Source: a virus
DNA length: 31,235 bases
Reading direction: 5' to 3' (one strand)
Virus record (IMG/VR): IMGVR_UViG_3300007345_000154
Coordinates: 1 to 31,235 of that record
The notes under the pieces: generated by a model
Seen by the model: only the letters and a program-made list of their open reading frames with translations
Told to the model about the DNA's origin: nothing
Database searches by the model: none
Shown: positions 13,096-22,593 of the stretch, piece by piece
Numbering within the stretch: position 1 is the first letter of the stretch
Layout of the letters: each line of letters starts with the position of its first letter
Position numbers and translations under genes: made by a program

Positions 13096-15153
13096 TTAAT
13101 CAATTTGAATCCAGTCAATAGACGGATTAAAGTAACACATAACCTCGCCTCCTTGCAGCGTGGCAATATAGTATCCCATAACACGGGAGTATTCGTTCGC
13201 GGTACTTGGTGCTGTGGCACTAAATGCCCCCGACGCGCCAAGCCACAAAGGAGACCCCGCGCTTGCACCCGATATGGATGCTCCCGCATCAACCATACCC
13301 TGTAGCACGCATACTCCGCTTCCTGTATGAAAACCGAGAAGTTTTTTGGCGTTTGCGTTGTCTTTAGCGGCCAAGGCATCCCCCATGATGTCAACAACCC
13401 TATTTGACGCAGTAGAAACACCGCTGTTCATTGTTATGTTGGCGCTGGTTTCAAAAGAGTCTTCTTCGTATGCCGTAGGCGAACCCCCTCCCGTGCTTTG
13501 GTTTGTCCAGCTCAAGTTGCCGCTTCCGTCTGTCTTAAGGACTTGATTAGCGCTACCAGCGCTATTGGGCAGCACTAAGTCATAAGTGGCGCCGGCACTG
13601 TGCGGTGGACTTGCAATACTCACGCCATGTGTTCCGGCTTCGCACATCAATTTTATGGCACCTGCGTTGGTGTCGCCGTTTATTTGCACCAAACCCGTGC
13701 CGTTAGGGTCAAGTTCGATGTCACCGTTAGTCGTGCTTGTGGTAATCCTATTTGCTTGAACGTCTAGGTTCCCACCAAGCTGTGGGCTTGTGTCGTCAAC
13801 GACATCTTGCAATGCGCTGTCAGCCGTTGTGCCTTGTGCCGCAGTAGCGTAATCAGAAGAGTCAAACGCCTTGACCTGTGCAAGGTTGGTTACCTCTGAA
13901 TCCATTAACGCCCCTGCTGCGGTTACGTTAGCCGTGTCTGTTACGTCTGCGCTTGCTTCGATGCCTGCTAATTTTGTAATGTCTGCAGCAGTTGTAAACT
14001 TGTTAGTTGTTGATGCATCGCTAATGTCATCTGCATCTAACACAACAGCCCCTGTCTGCGTATTGACTGAATCAACAGCATTCACCTCCGCACCTGTAGC
14101 TATCCCTGACAACTTAGTGCGCTCTGCTGAAGTTATAATAGCCCCACTACCTGCGCTCGTTACGTCTGATAGGTCTGTGACACTAGCTGCTGCTATCTGA
14201 CCATCCGCGTCCGCATCCGTATACAGCTCTGAAGTCAAGGCAAGCGTGCCGTTAGATGTCGGCAAATCAATAACAGTATCCGCCGATGCTTGATTACGAA
14301 TAGTTGCCAAGTCATTGGTGCTGCTCTCTATGCGCAGGCGAGTGCCTGTCTTCACATCGAACACAGCGTTGTTGGCTGTGGTTGTGCCGTTAATTTCCAC
14401 AGCGGTAAACGCCGTCTCACTGCCCGAAGCCCCAGCTGCAACAACTAGGTCAATTTCACCGGGAGATGTTTCTGTCATCTTTACCTCAGTGACCCCTGTT
14501 TTTAAGGTCGCTGTGGTACCGGTAAGCTCCATTCTTGAGTTTGAGTTTGCTCCGTCAGTAAGTGTGGTGGTGTTGCCTTCCTTGATGTTTGTGTAAAGCG
14601 ATGAAAGGCGCCCGTCGGGAATCCACTTACTAGTTGCCGAATCCCAAGACAATACTTGATTGTCAAGAGGAGATGAAGCGTTGACATCGGTCAGGTCGTT
14701 TATCACACCTACGCTTGAGGCAGTGCCGGGCTCCCAGTTACCGCTTGTACTGTCGTAGATTAGGGCATCCCCGTCGGCTACTCCCGTGGTGTCAACGTCG
14801 TTCAGAACGCTGATGGCCTGTCCCGCAACGGATTCCGTGTCCTCTACGTATGATACGATAAAGTTTGTGCCTGCATTTGATGTGCGAACGTACAGCACGT
14901 CGTTTGCCTCCAAAGCAATCGGTGCCGTAAGAAGCTCCGTTGGTGTAGTGGTAGTGATAGAGGCGTATGCGAGCTCGGTAATACCGCTTCCAGACGCCGA
15001 CTTTTTAACTAACACCTCTACGTTAGCTGACGCACTCCTGTCCGTGCCCGTGACAGAAGCAACGACCGTGTTGGCCGCGCTTGCTGTCAAGGCGATAGTA
15101 CTGGTGGATGCAGATACGTTCTCTTTTACTATGAGTTTGTACTGAGTTGCCAT
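13096..15153 (-). CDS. tail fibre / structural protein with repeats
   Basis: 685 aa, Ala/Ser/Thr/Asp-rich, low in Cys and aromatic residues. An Ig-like N-terminal part (about 1-110, ending LYVRTSNAGTNFIVSYVED) is followed by fibre repeats: ND.D..GVADGDALIYDS then NDLTDVNASSPLDNQVLSWD, and later SVNTQTGAVVLDADDISDAS and LGGNLDVQANRITT. These are typical of tail fibres of marine phages. The C-terminal about 120 residues form a compact domain (GVCVLQGMVDAG, SRVMGYYIATLQGG). It begins by TAATG coupling to the tail hub gene. Confidence 0.8.
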   Translation of the reverse strand: MATQYKLIVKENVSASTSTIALTASAANTVVASVTGTDRSASANVEVLVKKSASGSGITELAYASITTTTPTELLTAPIALEANDVLYVRTSNAGTNFIVSYVEDTESVAGQAISVLNDVDTTGVADGDALIYDSTSGNWEPGTASSVGVINDLTDVNASSPLDNQVLSWDSATSKWIPDGRLSSLYTNIKEGNTTTLTDGANSNSRMELTGTTATLKTGVTEVKMTETSPGEIDLVVAAGASGSETAFTAVEINGTTTANNAVFDVKTGTRLRIESSTNDLATIRNQASADTVIDLPTSNGTLALTSELYTDADADGQIAAASVTDLSDVTSAGSGAIITSAERTKLSGIATGAEVNAVDSVNTQTGAVVLDADDISDASTTNKFTTAADITKLAGIEASADVTDTANVTAAGALMDSEVTNLAQVKAFDSSDYATAAQGTTADSALQDVVDDTSPQLGGNLDVQANRITTSTTNGDIELDPNGTGLVQINGDTNAGAIKLMCEAGTHGVSIASPPHSAGATYDLVLPNSAGSANQVLKTDGSGNLSWTNQSTGGGSPTAYEEDSFETSANITMNSGVSTASNRVVDIMGDALAAKDNANAKKLLGFHTGSGVCVLQGMVDAGASISGASAGSPLWLGASGAFSATAPSTANEYSRVMGYYIATLQGGEVMCYFNPSIDWIQID

Positions 15154-18035
15154 TAGAATCGTTTAATGAATACGGGAAACAAGTCCCCAAATAATCCAGT
15201 GCCCCCTCCACCTCCGAGGTCATCGTCGGTAATTGGACTGGTGGTTTGAACTTTGTCTATTTTGCTCTCGATTTCGGTGAGAGTCATTGTACCTGTGAAG
15301 CCGGTAGCGTCGAGGTGCTCGGTCACGTCAACGGCTGCGCTTGCCTTTTGAAAGATACGAACGATGTCACCGTCGTTATCGAAGTCTCCGAACCCGCCCG
15401 AGCCGGTACTATCTCCAGAGAAGCCTGTAGTCTCGGTCGTCGTAGTCGTGGGCTTGTGCGTCCAGCTTGCTCCGAGCATTGCGGACAACTGTGTACGACC
15501 GTCGCCTGTGATTGATATGCGGGTAGGCACGAAGTACTCAGTGGAGCCTCCGCCGAACTGCGACGTCTTGAACATGCGCCAAGGGAACAGGAACTCTTTT
15601 CCGTAGTCTGCTCCGTTCACAATAGCGGTGCCGCTAATAATCTGGCGAATCTCTCCACGAACCTGCAGCGCCTTGTATGCACAGATGGAGCCCATTGAGT
15701 CGAACGTGTAGGTCGGGTCGTTGAACTTTACCCACTTGACGTTGTCCTCCTGAGAGCCCCCTGACGGATGCGTAACTTTCCAGCGTCGGAAGGAGCGGTT
15801 GCCATTGTTGACATAGCTCGTGCCGAGCGCCACGGTTGGTAGTTGCAGCGTCTCGCTGCCCACCGGTGTAGAGAGAGTCTCGAATGACTCGACGTCCCAC
15901 TCCTTAGTTCCGTCACCAAGGAACACCTCGATGCCGCTGAGTTCGAACGATTCGGTTGAACTATTACGGTTGGTCGGATGTCCACCCAGCAGAGACTCGG
16001 TGTACGTGCGATAGCTGTAGCCCTGCCCGTCCGTGTCTGCATCGATGTACGTGCCTGAACCGTTGACAATCTTGCCTAGGTCCGTGTTGTCAAGCGCTTC
16101 CGTGAGCTGCACGTCAATAACCGTGCCAGAGCTGTTGCGGTACATAGCGTACGCGCTATTGGCTGGAATCTCAACATAACGTGGGTTCCACACCTTGAAT
16201 GAGGTGAAGTCCCCGGTACTGGCACCCTCGGCCACGGTTGGCGTGGTGATGGTGTTTTTGAAGCGCCACACGTAATGGTTGCGCTCGCCGTTGGACGCTT
16301 TAACAAGTATATTGTCATTATCCCCGTCAGCGATGAGTTGAGGCGGGGTATAGAACTTGGTAGTGGTGAAGTCGCTAGTTAGGAACTGGTCAATCTCACC
16401 CTCTTCAATAATAGTTTTGTCAGCCCCAATCATCAGGTCGAAGTAAGCCGTAGGGTACCGTGAGTCGGTATCCTTAACCCACTCCGCAGCTTCGTAGAAC
16501 TTTGGAATATAATTGGGAGCAACTCCCTCGTCTATATCTACCTGAACCAAGTCGCCATCCGCGCTGTACGGGTAGCTACGCATTCGGCGCCGCAGGCGAA
16601 AGTTGTTCGTCCCGTCGTTCACCTCGATGTACTGTCGGTACAGCCCGATGGTGCCGAGGCCGTAGTTATCGTTAAACCCATCCTTAGTTCCACGGAAAGT
16701 GGCGTTGCCAGAAATGTGAAAAGTAAATACCCCTCCGTCGTCCCCGTTGGGAATATTTATGCCAGTGACATTTCCGTCATTTGGATTGGAGAGCGTGTCA
16801 CCCCACAATGTACCCATCGCCTGCGTGTGAGGGTCTGTGGCGTTCTCGAAGACTGCATCCCGAGCGTAGGTAGGCAAATCGTTAGCCCCGCCTCGGATTC
16901 CGCGCCATATATGCTGCATATCGAAAGTGAGTCCGGCAGTGCCGTTCTGAGTGAATGAGACGATTCCTCGATTAAATTGGGCGGTGCTTTCGTAGCCCTT
17001 TCCTGCTCGGAAAATAAGGTCCGAGCCTGCTCCCTTGAATTTTTGAGTAGCTGCTGAAGCTGGGAATGCTGCACCACGTGTGGCACCTAACAGCAAGTGC
17101 TTTCCGTCCGCATCGAAGTCGATAGGGGTGGTGTTTGTAATTGCTGTGTGCTCCCACGTGCCATCAAGGTACCAAGAGAAGTACCCCGCCTCGCTGTCGT
17201 CGGCCTGATTTACTACTCGCTCCCGGTCAAATAACTGCCATCGCCCGTCTCCTAGACATAGTGTGGCACCAAGTGAGCCGACGATGTTGTAGAGCACCTC
17301 GTAGGTTGATTTAAATATCTCATCGCGCTTAGGCTTTCGCATCTCGTACCCGTCTCGTATTCTCGCTTCCTCGATTGCGTCTTGATACAAGCTGTTGCTG
17401 TCGATTTGAATAGAATCCAGCACAGCCTCCCCGTTAGCGAAGGCCGTATACGTGTCCGTGATTGGCCGAATAATCATTCGCTCCTCTAGGAACATATCCG
17501 TGGCCAAGTTGGAGAAGAGGTAATTGTGCGTGGGTACCTTTCGAAGGCATTCGTAAATCCACTCGATAGCGTCCTTCTCACCAGTGTATCGCGTATTGCC
17601 TGCGCCAAGGAAGTTAATCTCCTTGAGTAGAGAGATACCGTCGGTTGCTCTGAATGAAATCTGAACAAAGCCGTCTTCAATAAACTCTTTTACGCTCTCG
17701 GGAAGCACGACTCCTGCCCAAAACAACTTCTCGTTGTCCAGCTCGTCGGTAGCGTACACACGCACAACCAAGTTATATTCCTCGTCACCCCATACAGCGT
17801 TAATTATATCCGTTCGCTGCACCTGTGTTGCGATGCACGTCATGTTCAATGCCGAAGGGAGGAAGACAGGAGAGGGGGCATCTTCTTCCCCCTCCCATGA
17901 AATCCTAAATCCTTCTTCGCCTAACTCCAGCTTCGAGCCCAAGCCCACTGGGGCGAGGCTGTTGTCCCATAGCTCAATACGGTATCCTGTACCGTCTGGC
18001 ATTTTGTAGGTTGTGTTGGTTAGTCGTTTAGCCAT
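15153..18035 (-). CDS. tail tip/baseplate hub-type protein, 960 aa
   Basis: Large beta-rich protein directly after the tape measure gene (8-nt overlap), where siphophages encode distal tail and hub (Dit/Tal) proteins. The first about 270 residues (GYRIELWDNS, FWAGVVLPESVKEFIEDGFV, GRWQLFDRERV) look like a hub or gp27-like region. The remainder carries many short glycosylation-like Thr/Ser/Asp stretches and ends in a Gly-rich DDDLGGGGGTG. It would link tail tube to fibre and may contact the host. Assignment rests on position, size and composition, not on a decisive motif. Confidence 0.65.
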   Translation of the reverse strand: MAKRLTNTTYKMPDGTGYRIELWDNSLAPVGLGSKLELGEEGFRISWEGEEDAPSPVFLPSALNMTCIATQVQRTDIINAVWGDEEYNLVVRVYATDELDNEKLFWAGVVLPESVKEFIEDGFVQISFRATDGISLLKEINFLGAGNTRYTGEKDAIEWIYECLRKVPTHNYLFSNLATDMFLEERMIIRPITDTYTAFANGEAVLDSIQIDSNSLYQDAIEEARIRDGYEMRKPKRDEIFKSTYEVLYNIVGSLGATLCLGDGRWQLFDRERVVNQADDSEAGYFSWYLDGTWEHTAITNTTPIDFDADGKHLLLGATRGAAFPASAATQKFKGAGSDLIFRAGKGYESTAQFNRGIVSFTQNGTAGLTFDMQHIWRGIRGGANDLPTYARDAVFENATDPHTQAMGTLWGDTLSNPNDGNVTGINIPNGDDGGVFTFHISGNATFRGTKDGFNDNYGLGTIGLYRQYIEVNDGTNNFRLRRRMRSYPYSADGDLVQVDIDEGVAPNYIPKFYEAAEWVKDTDSRYPTAYFDLMIGADKTIIEEGEIDQFLTSDFTTTKFYTPPQLIADGDNDNILVKASNGERNHYVWRFKNTITTPTVAEGASTGDFTSFKVWNPRYVEIPANSAYAMYRNSSGTVIDVQLTEALDNTDLGKIVNGSGTYIDADTDGQGYSYRTYTESLLGGHPTNRNSSTESFELSGIEVFLGDGTKEWDVESFETLSTPVGSETLQLPTVALGTSYVNNGNRSFRRWKVTHPSGGSQEDNVKWVKFNDPTYTFDSMGSICAYKALQVRGEIRQIISGTAIVNGADYGKEFLFPWRMFKTSQFGGGSTEYFVPTRISITGDGRTQLSAMLGASWTHKPTTTTTETTGFSGDSTGSGGFGDFDNDGDIVRIFQKASAAVDVTEHLDATGFTGTMTLTEIESKIDKVQTTSPITDDDLGGGGGTGLFGDLFPVFIKRF

Positions 18036-20382
18036 AGATTCTGTCTAGCGCAGTTCCTGCACGTTGATTTGTTAATACTATATCTGTACCGGCCAGTGAG
18101 CCGCTTACGTTTAATGAACCGACTGTACGCTGGTCTGGTTGTTGGAAGCCGAGGCCGGCCCCTATGAACTGCCCGATGTTCTGTCCCTGCAATGCCGCGT
18201 CTGCAATTTGAGCAAATCCTTGCCCGAACAGACCGCCAGAGGCAAGCGACAGGATACCGAACGCAACGATAAGCGCTACCACCTTTCGTAGAACGGCGTT
18301 TAGGGCATCAACTATGTTCTCTCGAAAAGACTCGGCCCACGTCTTGCTCTGCTCAATTCCGTCAAAGAAGAAATCAGAGAAGGCCTGTCCCACGTTCACA
18401 GCAACGGCTCGAACCCGCTCGCCCCAAATCTCAACGTAGTTCTTCGCGAACTCGAATCGCTCGATGGCGGCTGCTACTTGCACGTCGCTCATGAGCTCGA
18501 ACTCGTCTTCGATGATGTCGTCCGGCAACTCGATTGGCTCAAGGTTGTCAACGAACTCAGACTCAATATCATTCCAGTACGATTCAATACGCTTAACGCC
18601 ACGGGAAACAATATTGTCGCGGTCCTTGTCTACTCGACCGAACATTTCGTTCAGGTCTTCTAACGGGTCAATATCGAAGTCGTTATACCCCAAGCGGTCG
18701 CCCAGTGCTTTGCGAGCGGCGTCTGCCGCTACCCTAGCCCGTTCCTCGGCGGCAGCCCTAAGGCGAGCCTTTTCCTCTGCGGTCATCTCCGTAGGGAAGA
18801 AGCCGAAAAAGCTGGACTTCCTATCTGAGGCCACCTCCTTATCGAGCACCTTATCGATAGCGTCACCCACGCCCTTGATGGCCTCCTCCTCTTCTCTGCG
18901 CTTGGCGATGTTTTCCTCGATTCGCTTGTTCAGCAGGGCTGTTCGGCGAGGGTTGTTCGTTTTGCTCAGGCTTTCCTGAGCCTTGGCAATTTGCTTATCA
19001 AGGCTGGCGATTCTGATTTTGGTCGCTACTGCATCACTCATCTGCTGATTAGTGAGCTTTGTCTGCTTGATGATGTCCAGACCAACGCCATATTGTTCGG
19101 CAAGGGCTTTGCTGAAGTGCTGGGTCGCCCTTACGTTCTGTTCTATCGGAGGCTTTGCCAAATTAAGTGCCGTACCAAGAGAGATTATGGCTGCAACCGC
19201 CGCGAACAACGGGTTGGCTGCCACAATGGTCCCAAGGGTTGAGAAGGCTAGGCCCAAAGCGCCAATGGTAAGCAGTGCCGGTCCGACCGCCGCAGTAAAG
19301 GTTGCGAGGGACACGATGACCGCCTTGAACGGCTTTGGTAATTTGGAGAGGTTGCGAAAGAAGCTGGCCAAGTTGTTGGATATGTTCTTGATGGTCGGAG
19401 CAAACTCCAAGGAAAACGCAATAGAAGCCTCCTGAGCTGCCGAAGTGACTCGTCTGAACGCTGCATATAGAGTGCTGTCCAAAGTGTCTGCCACGCTCTC
19501 CGTAAAACCTGCAGAGTTCTTTAAGGTATCGAGCAACAGCTCAAACTCAGCACGCAAGCCACCGATAGCCGCCGCTGGACCACCGCCACGCAGACCGAAC
19601 TGTTCGAGTTCTGCACGGTATCCTTGAGAAGTGTCAAGGAGGGCGTCAATGGTCTCCGCTGCGCTGTACCCCTCCTTGGCGAGCTCGGCCAGAATACGAC
19701 GCAAAGCCGTACCACCACGAGATGCGTCAAATCCACGGTCAGCCAGAAGTCCGATGAGCGTAGTGGTTTCTTCTAGGCTAAATCCAGCCGCCGCTGCTTC
19801 AGAGCCAACGTAGTTCAAAGAGGAACGCAACTTCTCTGCGTCTACCGCACTGTTTGCCGCAGCCGCAGCAAATACGTTTGTTACGTGAGCCGCCTGCTCG
19901 GTCAGTGTACCGACCTCAGTAAGCGATTCCTTAAATCGATTGAGCGTCTGAACTACAAACTCACCAGACTCAGCGATGCCATAGTCCAGCGCTTGTGCGA
20001 ACTGAAGGATGGGCTCCTGTATACCCTTAATCTCATTCTTCGTCTTACCCAGCTTCTTAAGGTTCAACTGAAGCTGCGAAACCTCCTCCGCAGTAAAGAT
20101 AGTTGTTGAACCAAGCTCTCGTGCCGTAGCAGCCAAGTCGGCAAACGGTTTGCTCGCTCCAGAGAGGGCGGCAATTTTGGTTTGCGCTAGCTCGAAGCCA
20201 GAGGCGGTCTCTATCGCGCCCTTAGCCGCGAGTGCAAGCGGTAGTGTCAAAGCGGCAGACAGGTCTCGTCCCGCACGGAACATCTGCTGACTGAACGCCT
20301 TAGTCTTTGACGTTGCCTTCGTCATCCCGGCTGCAAAGCCCGAGGAGTCCAGCAATAGCTTTGTGGTTATAGTGTTCTGCAC
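18028..20382 (-). CDS. tape measure protein (TP901 family)
   Basis: 784 aa. N-terminal LDSSGFAAGMTKATSKTKAF and FELAQTKIAALSGASKPFAD plus LGSTTIFTAEEV are hallmarks of the TP901 tape measure core, followed by ANSAVDAEKLRSSLNYVGSE. Hydrophobic segments lie near the middle (AVIVSLATFTAAVGPALLTI) and the C-terminal end (VVALIVAFGILSLASGGLFG). It sets tail length; at about 0.15 nm per residue it predicts a tail of about 118 nm. Placed after the chaperone pair and before the hub, as in siphophages. Confidence 0.93.
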   Translation of the reverse strand: MQNTITTKLLLDSSGFAAGMTKATSKTKAFSQQMFRAGRDLSAALTLPLALAAKGAIETASGFELAQTKIAALSGASKPFADLAATARELGSTTIFTAEEVSQLQLNLKKLGKTKNEIKGIQEPILQFAQALDYGIAESGEFVVQTLNRFKESLTEVGTLTEQAAHVTNVFAAAAANSAVDAEKLRSSLNYVGSEAAAAGFSLEETTTLIGLLADRGFDASRGGTALRRILAELAKEGYSAAETIDALLDTSQGYRAELEQFGLRGGGPAAAIGGLRAEFELLLDTLKNSAGFTESVADTLDSTLYAAFRRVTSAAQEASIAFSLEFAPTIKNISNNLASFFRNLSKLPKPFKAVIVSLATFTAAVGPALLTIGALGLAFSTLGTIVAANPLFAAVAAIISLGTALNLAKPPIEQNVRATQHFSKALAEQYGVGLDIIKQTKLTNQQMSDAVATKIRIASLDKQIAKAQESLSKTNNPRRTALLNKRIEENIAKRREEEEAIKGVGDAIDKVLDKEVASDRKSSFFGFFPTEMTAEEKARLRAAAEERARVAADAARKALGDRLGYNDFDIDPLEDLNEMFGRVDKDRDNIVSRGVKRIESYWNDIESEFVDNLEPIELPDDIIEDEFELMSDVQVAAAIERFEFAKNYVEIWGERVRAVAVNVGQAFSDFFFDGIEQSKTWAESFRENIVDALNAVLRKVVALIVAFGILSLASGGLFGQGFAQIADAALQGQNIGQFIGAGLGFQQPDQRTVGSLNVSGSLAGTDIVLTNQRAGTALDRIYG

Positions 20383-20384
20383 AA

Positions 20385-20702
20385 TTAGAAGTTTTTAAAT
20401 TTGTCCAGCAACTGGTTAGGCGACAGCTCGGGCTGCTCCTTCTCCATCTGCCTGTAAGGGTGGAAGTCGTCCAGCGTGATTTTCTTGCCACGCTTGGCTT
20501 TAGATTGTGCATACAGAGCCATCAATGAAGAGGTGTGATTCCATGCGAGGTCGTCTCGCTCACGAATTCCCTTCATATAGGATGAGGCTTCGGCAAGCGT
20601 GTAGCCCCAAAAGGAGTCGGGGTCTAGCCCACCTCGGATACACATGTGATACAGTGTTCCGAGGTTGGGCAGACTGTCCCTGTCCCCTTCATCCTCTCTT
20701 AC
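20385..20702 (-). CDS. tail assembly chaperone extension (gpT-like), reached by -1 frameshift
   Basis: The frame runs from the slip site at 20702 to TAG/TAA at 20385 (105 residues) and has no stop before that; a free ATG at 20645 would give 86 aa (MCIRGGLDPDSFWGYTLAEA). It contains a helical body and a basic stretch (SKAKRGKKITLDDFH). In lambda the equivalent gpT is made only as a gpG-T fusion; the arrangement here is the same, giving a fusion of about 215 aa. It recruits tail tube subunits to the tape measure, encoded 3 nt downstream. Confidence 0.8.
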   Translation of the reverse strand, partial: VREDEGDRDSLPNLGTLYHMCIRGGLDPDSFWGYTLAEASSYMKGIRERDDLAWNHTSSLMALYAQSKAKRGKKITLDDFHPYRQMEKEQPELSPNQLLDKFKNF

Positions 20703-21031
20703 TTTCCCGGCTCTTCCTCTGGGCTGAGCGCCAAACCAATTACCTCGGTAATTTTCTCAATGTCGCCGCCGTCTAGGATAAGCGCGATGAACTGCTCCTT
20801 GTTCGCGCCGAACTTCTTGCCGTTCTGCACGTGCCAGTTTACAACGCTGTAGTATGCAATGCAAGGGACTGAAGTCAAAGGGTCGTCAGCTACCCATTTA
20901 TCAAATTCTTGTAGCTTAATTCCCTCTCCGTTCAGAATGAGTCGGATTGCGTTCATAGTAAACAAAGCCTTGAGCGCCTTGCCTTTGAATTCGACCTCGA
21001 ACTCTCCTCGAAATGTGTTAGATGTATTCAT
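20699..21031 (-). CDS. tail assembly chaperone (gpG-like)
   Basis: 110 aa ending EEEPGK at TAA 20699. N-terminal beta part (FRGEFEVEFKGKALKALFTM) and helical remainder (NKEQFIALILDGGDIEKITEV) match the size and position of gpG-type chaperones between tail tube and tape measure genes. It binds the tape measure to keep it soluble and initiate tail polymerisation. The last codons form a -1 slippery site. Upstream lies the tail-tube terminator, so this gene is probably read through at reduced level. Confidence 0.75.
   Translation of the reverse strand: MNTSNTFRGEFEVEFKGKALKALFTMNAIRLILNGEGIKLQEFDKWVADDPLTSVPCIAYYSVVNWHVQNGKKFGANKEQFIALILDGGDIEKITEVIGLALSPEEEPGK
20702..20708 (-). promoter_or_regulatory. 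-1 programmed ribosomal frameshift site GGGAAAG
   Basis: On the minus strand GGGAAAG reads in frame 0 as (CC)G GGA AAG and is followed at once by TAA. This is the X XXY YYZ heptamer used in the lambda G-T site. After a -1 slip the frame continues without a stop into the downstream 105 residues. A small imperfect hairpin around GGGACAGTCTGCCC lies downstream. Seen directly in sequence; efficiency unknown. Confidence 0.88.
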
Positions 21032-21051
21032 GGTTGTGGTTGTTATGTGTG

Positions 21052-21082
21052 AAAAAAAAGGGGGAGCGCAATGACTCCCCCT
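21052..21082 (-). terminator. intrinsic terminator after the tail tube gene
   Basis: Minus-strand GGGGGAG/CTCCCCC (21081-21075 with 21066-21060) encloses an 8-nt loop and is followed by eight T. It lies 18 nt after the tail tube stop and before the gpG start. It probably cuts most transcripts here, lowering chaperone and tape-measure expression relative to the tube subunit. Confidence 0.85.
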
Positions 21083-21099
21083 CTAGATTATCCTATGGA

Positions 21100-21693
21100 T
21101 TACTCTCCTTTGTACAGGTCTCCGTATCCCTTAAGGGTAGCAGAGTAGGTGGCTAAGTCGTCAACGCCGCCAGTGGCAGACACAGACTCGAGCAGCACCT
21201 GACCTACGTAGAACGCCTCGTTTGCTCCCTCCGCAGTGTCGGTAGTGAACTTAGCAATTACGTACTGCTGGTTGCGGGCTGCGTCAATCAATGTGGTAGC
21301 AGAGCCGCTTCCAGTTGTCAAATCCAACAGCCCGTCCACAGAAAAGTTCCAGCTGAATGCGCCAGAAGCGATGTAGTTTGTAGAACCGCCTGAGCCGTTA
21401 CGTGCAGCGACCTCGTTGATAGTAGAGGAAGCGTCGAGCGTAGAGCTGGTAGTTGCAGACAAAAGGGTCAGTTCGTCAGTAGCGTCAGTGGAGTTAGTGT
21501 CACCACTCGCAACCTTTCCGATTGCGTTGAAGTTTCCGTCAGAGTCAACAGACAAATAGTAGTCGTCTTCGACTAGGCCAGCGGGTGCGCCGCCAGTGGT
21601 GGTAAAGGTGCTCTCGACCTTTACGATTAAGGGGCTAGTTACATTTCCGTTCAGGGCGTAGATGCCCATCGCGTTACTTGATACAGTAGACAT
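21100..21693 (-). CDS. major tail (tube) protein
   Basis: 197 aa. Beta-rich, Ser/Thr/Ala/Gly-rich, with the tail-tube signatures FSWNFSVDGLLDL, then TTLIDAARNQQYVIAKFTTD and VGQVLLESVSATGGVDDLATYSATLKGYG. It polymerises in hexameric rings around the tape measure. The leader (taaaataacataattATG) has no Shine-Dalgarno sequence. It is followed by a strong terminator, as suits a highly expressed structural gene. Confidence 0.85.
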   Translation of the reverse strand: MSTVSSNAMGIYALNGNVTSPLIVKVESTFTTTGGAPAGLVEDDYYLSVDSDGNFNAIGKVASGDTNSTDATDELTLLSATTSSTLDASSTINEVAARNGSGGSTNYIASGAFSWNFSVDGLLDLTTGSGSATTLIDAARNQQYVIAKFTTDTAEGANEAFYVGQVLLESVSATGGVDDLATYSATLKGYGDLYKGE

Positions 21694-21714
21694 AATTATG
21701 TTATTTTAAAATAG

Positions 21715-22191
21715 TTATCTAAATGATTTTTTGGCCATCGTTCGTACTAATCTCTCGATGCCCTCTTTTGCAAGTGCGGCCACTTTGCCGTTTTCAGCTC
21801 TAAACAAGCTAAAGAAGGGAACTCGCTTCTCGGCCTTCCTCTTGATTTGTCGAGCTGGAGTGGCAAAGAAGTGAGCGAACCAGCCTCCGGTTTTACCCTT
21901 GAGCTTCGGCCCAACGCGACGCCCGTATACGTGCTTGCGCTTTCCTCTAATTTTAGTGTTGCCGAACGGGTCTTGTAGGCGACCCTCGTTCTTTTCGAGC
22001 CACTTGTACATCTTCCCGCCGTTTACGGCGTTCTGCCAAGGCTTGACAGCCTTACGCAGTGTCCCATCTAACAGCTTCTCGGCCGTGCGCCCTTCCATGT
22101 TGTGTTGGAATCGAACCATCTGCCTAGTAAGGTCTTGAATTTGAGAGGTGTCAAATACGACCCTATTCTGTTTGCCGAAGGTGTTTGCCAT
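21715..22191 (-). CDS. HK97-gp10-like head-tail/tail completion protein
   Basis: 158 aa, very basic. N-terminal FDTSQIQDLTRQMVRFQHNM and the 'kg..l..alr.a.kp....ak' segment (LDGTLRKAVKPWQNAVNGGK) match HK97 gp10-like proteins, which act at the head-tail or tail terminator interface. Overlaps the head closure stop by one base (TAATG) and precedes the tail tube gene, the usual place. No catalytic motif. Confidence 0.7.
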   Translation of the reverse strand: MANTFGKQNRVVFDTSQIQDLTRQMVRFQHNMEGRTAEKLLDGTLRKAVKPWQNAVNGGKMYKWLEKNEGRLQDPFGNTKIRGKRKHVYGRRVGPKLKGKTGGWFAHFFATPARQIKRKAEKRVPFFSLFRAENGKVAALAKEGIERLVRTMAKKSFR

Positions 22192-22592
22192 TAGAATTGT
22201 CCTAAGTGGTTGACTCCGGTCGGGCTTCCGTCTGATTGGTCATCGCGCATCTCAGCACGTACGACGTATGCTTGATTTCGGCCAACGATTTGGATTGAGT
22301 AAATCTCAAAGTCACCACCGTTAAACCTGATGCGGTCATTAAATCGTAGGTTCGGGAAAAACCTAAACGTAAACTCAACCTTCATCTTACCTGTTCGCTG
22401 TTCGTTGAGGTTTTCCTCAGACGAGCCGGCAGACGGTGAGCCAACGTAGCCGATGGACGACCAAACATTCTTCCAGTTGGTGTAAGTTTTACTGAGTTGA
22501 CCTGTACTGGCGTCTATTCCTTCTGAGCACTGCTGGACCGTAATCTTGTGAGTAAGGTCTCCGGCGCGTAGGTGTCGCTTCTTTACTGCCAT
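22191..22592 (-). CDS. head closure protein (SPP1 gp16-like adaptor)
   Basis: 133 aa. LRAGDLTHKITVQQCSEGID near the N terminus, then WKNVWSSIGYVGS and RFNGGDFEIYSIQIVGRNQA, give the pattern of the phage head-tail adaptor family (small beta barrel). It would plug the connector after packaging. Encoded one base after the connector gene. Confidence 0.8.
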   Translation of the reverse strand: MAVKKRHLRAGDLTHKITVQQCSEGIDASTGQLSKTYTNWKNVWSSIGYVGSPSAGSSEENLNEQRTGKMKVEFTFRFFPNLRFNDRIRFNGGDFEIYSIQIVGRNQAYVVRAEMRDDQSDGSPTGVNHLGQF

Positions 22593-22593
22593 A

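Noticed and set aside
18464-18979. 171-codon open frame on the + strand
   Set aside because: It is the antisense of the tape measure gene, rich in Ser/Arg/Leu as expected for a shadow frame, with no start context.
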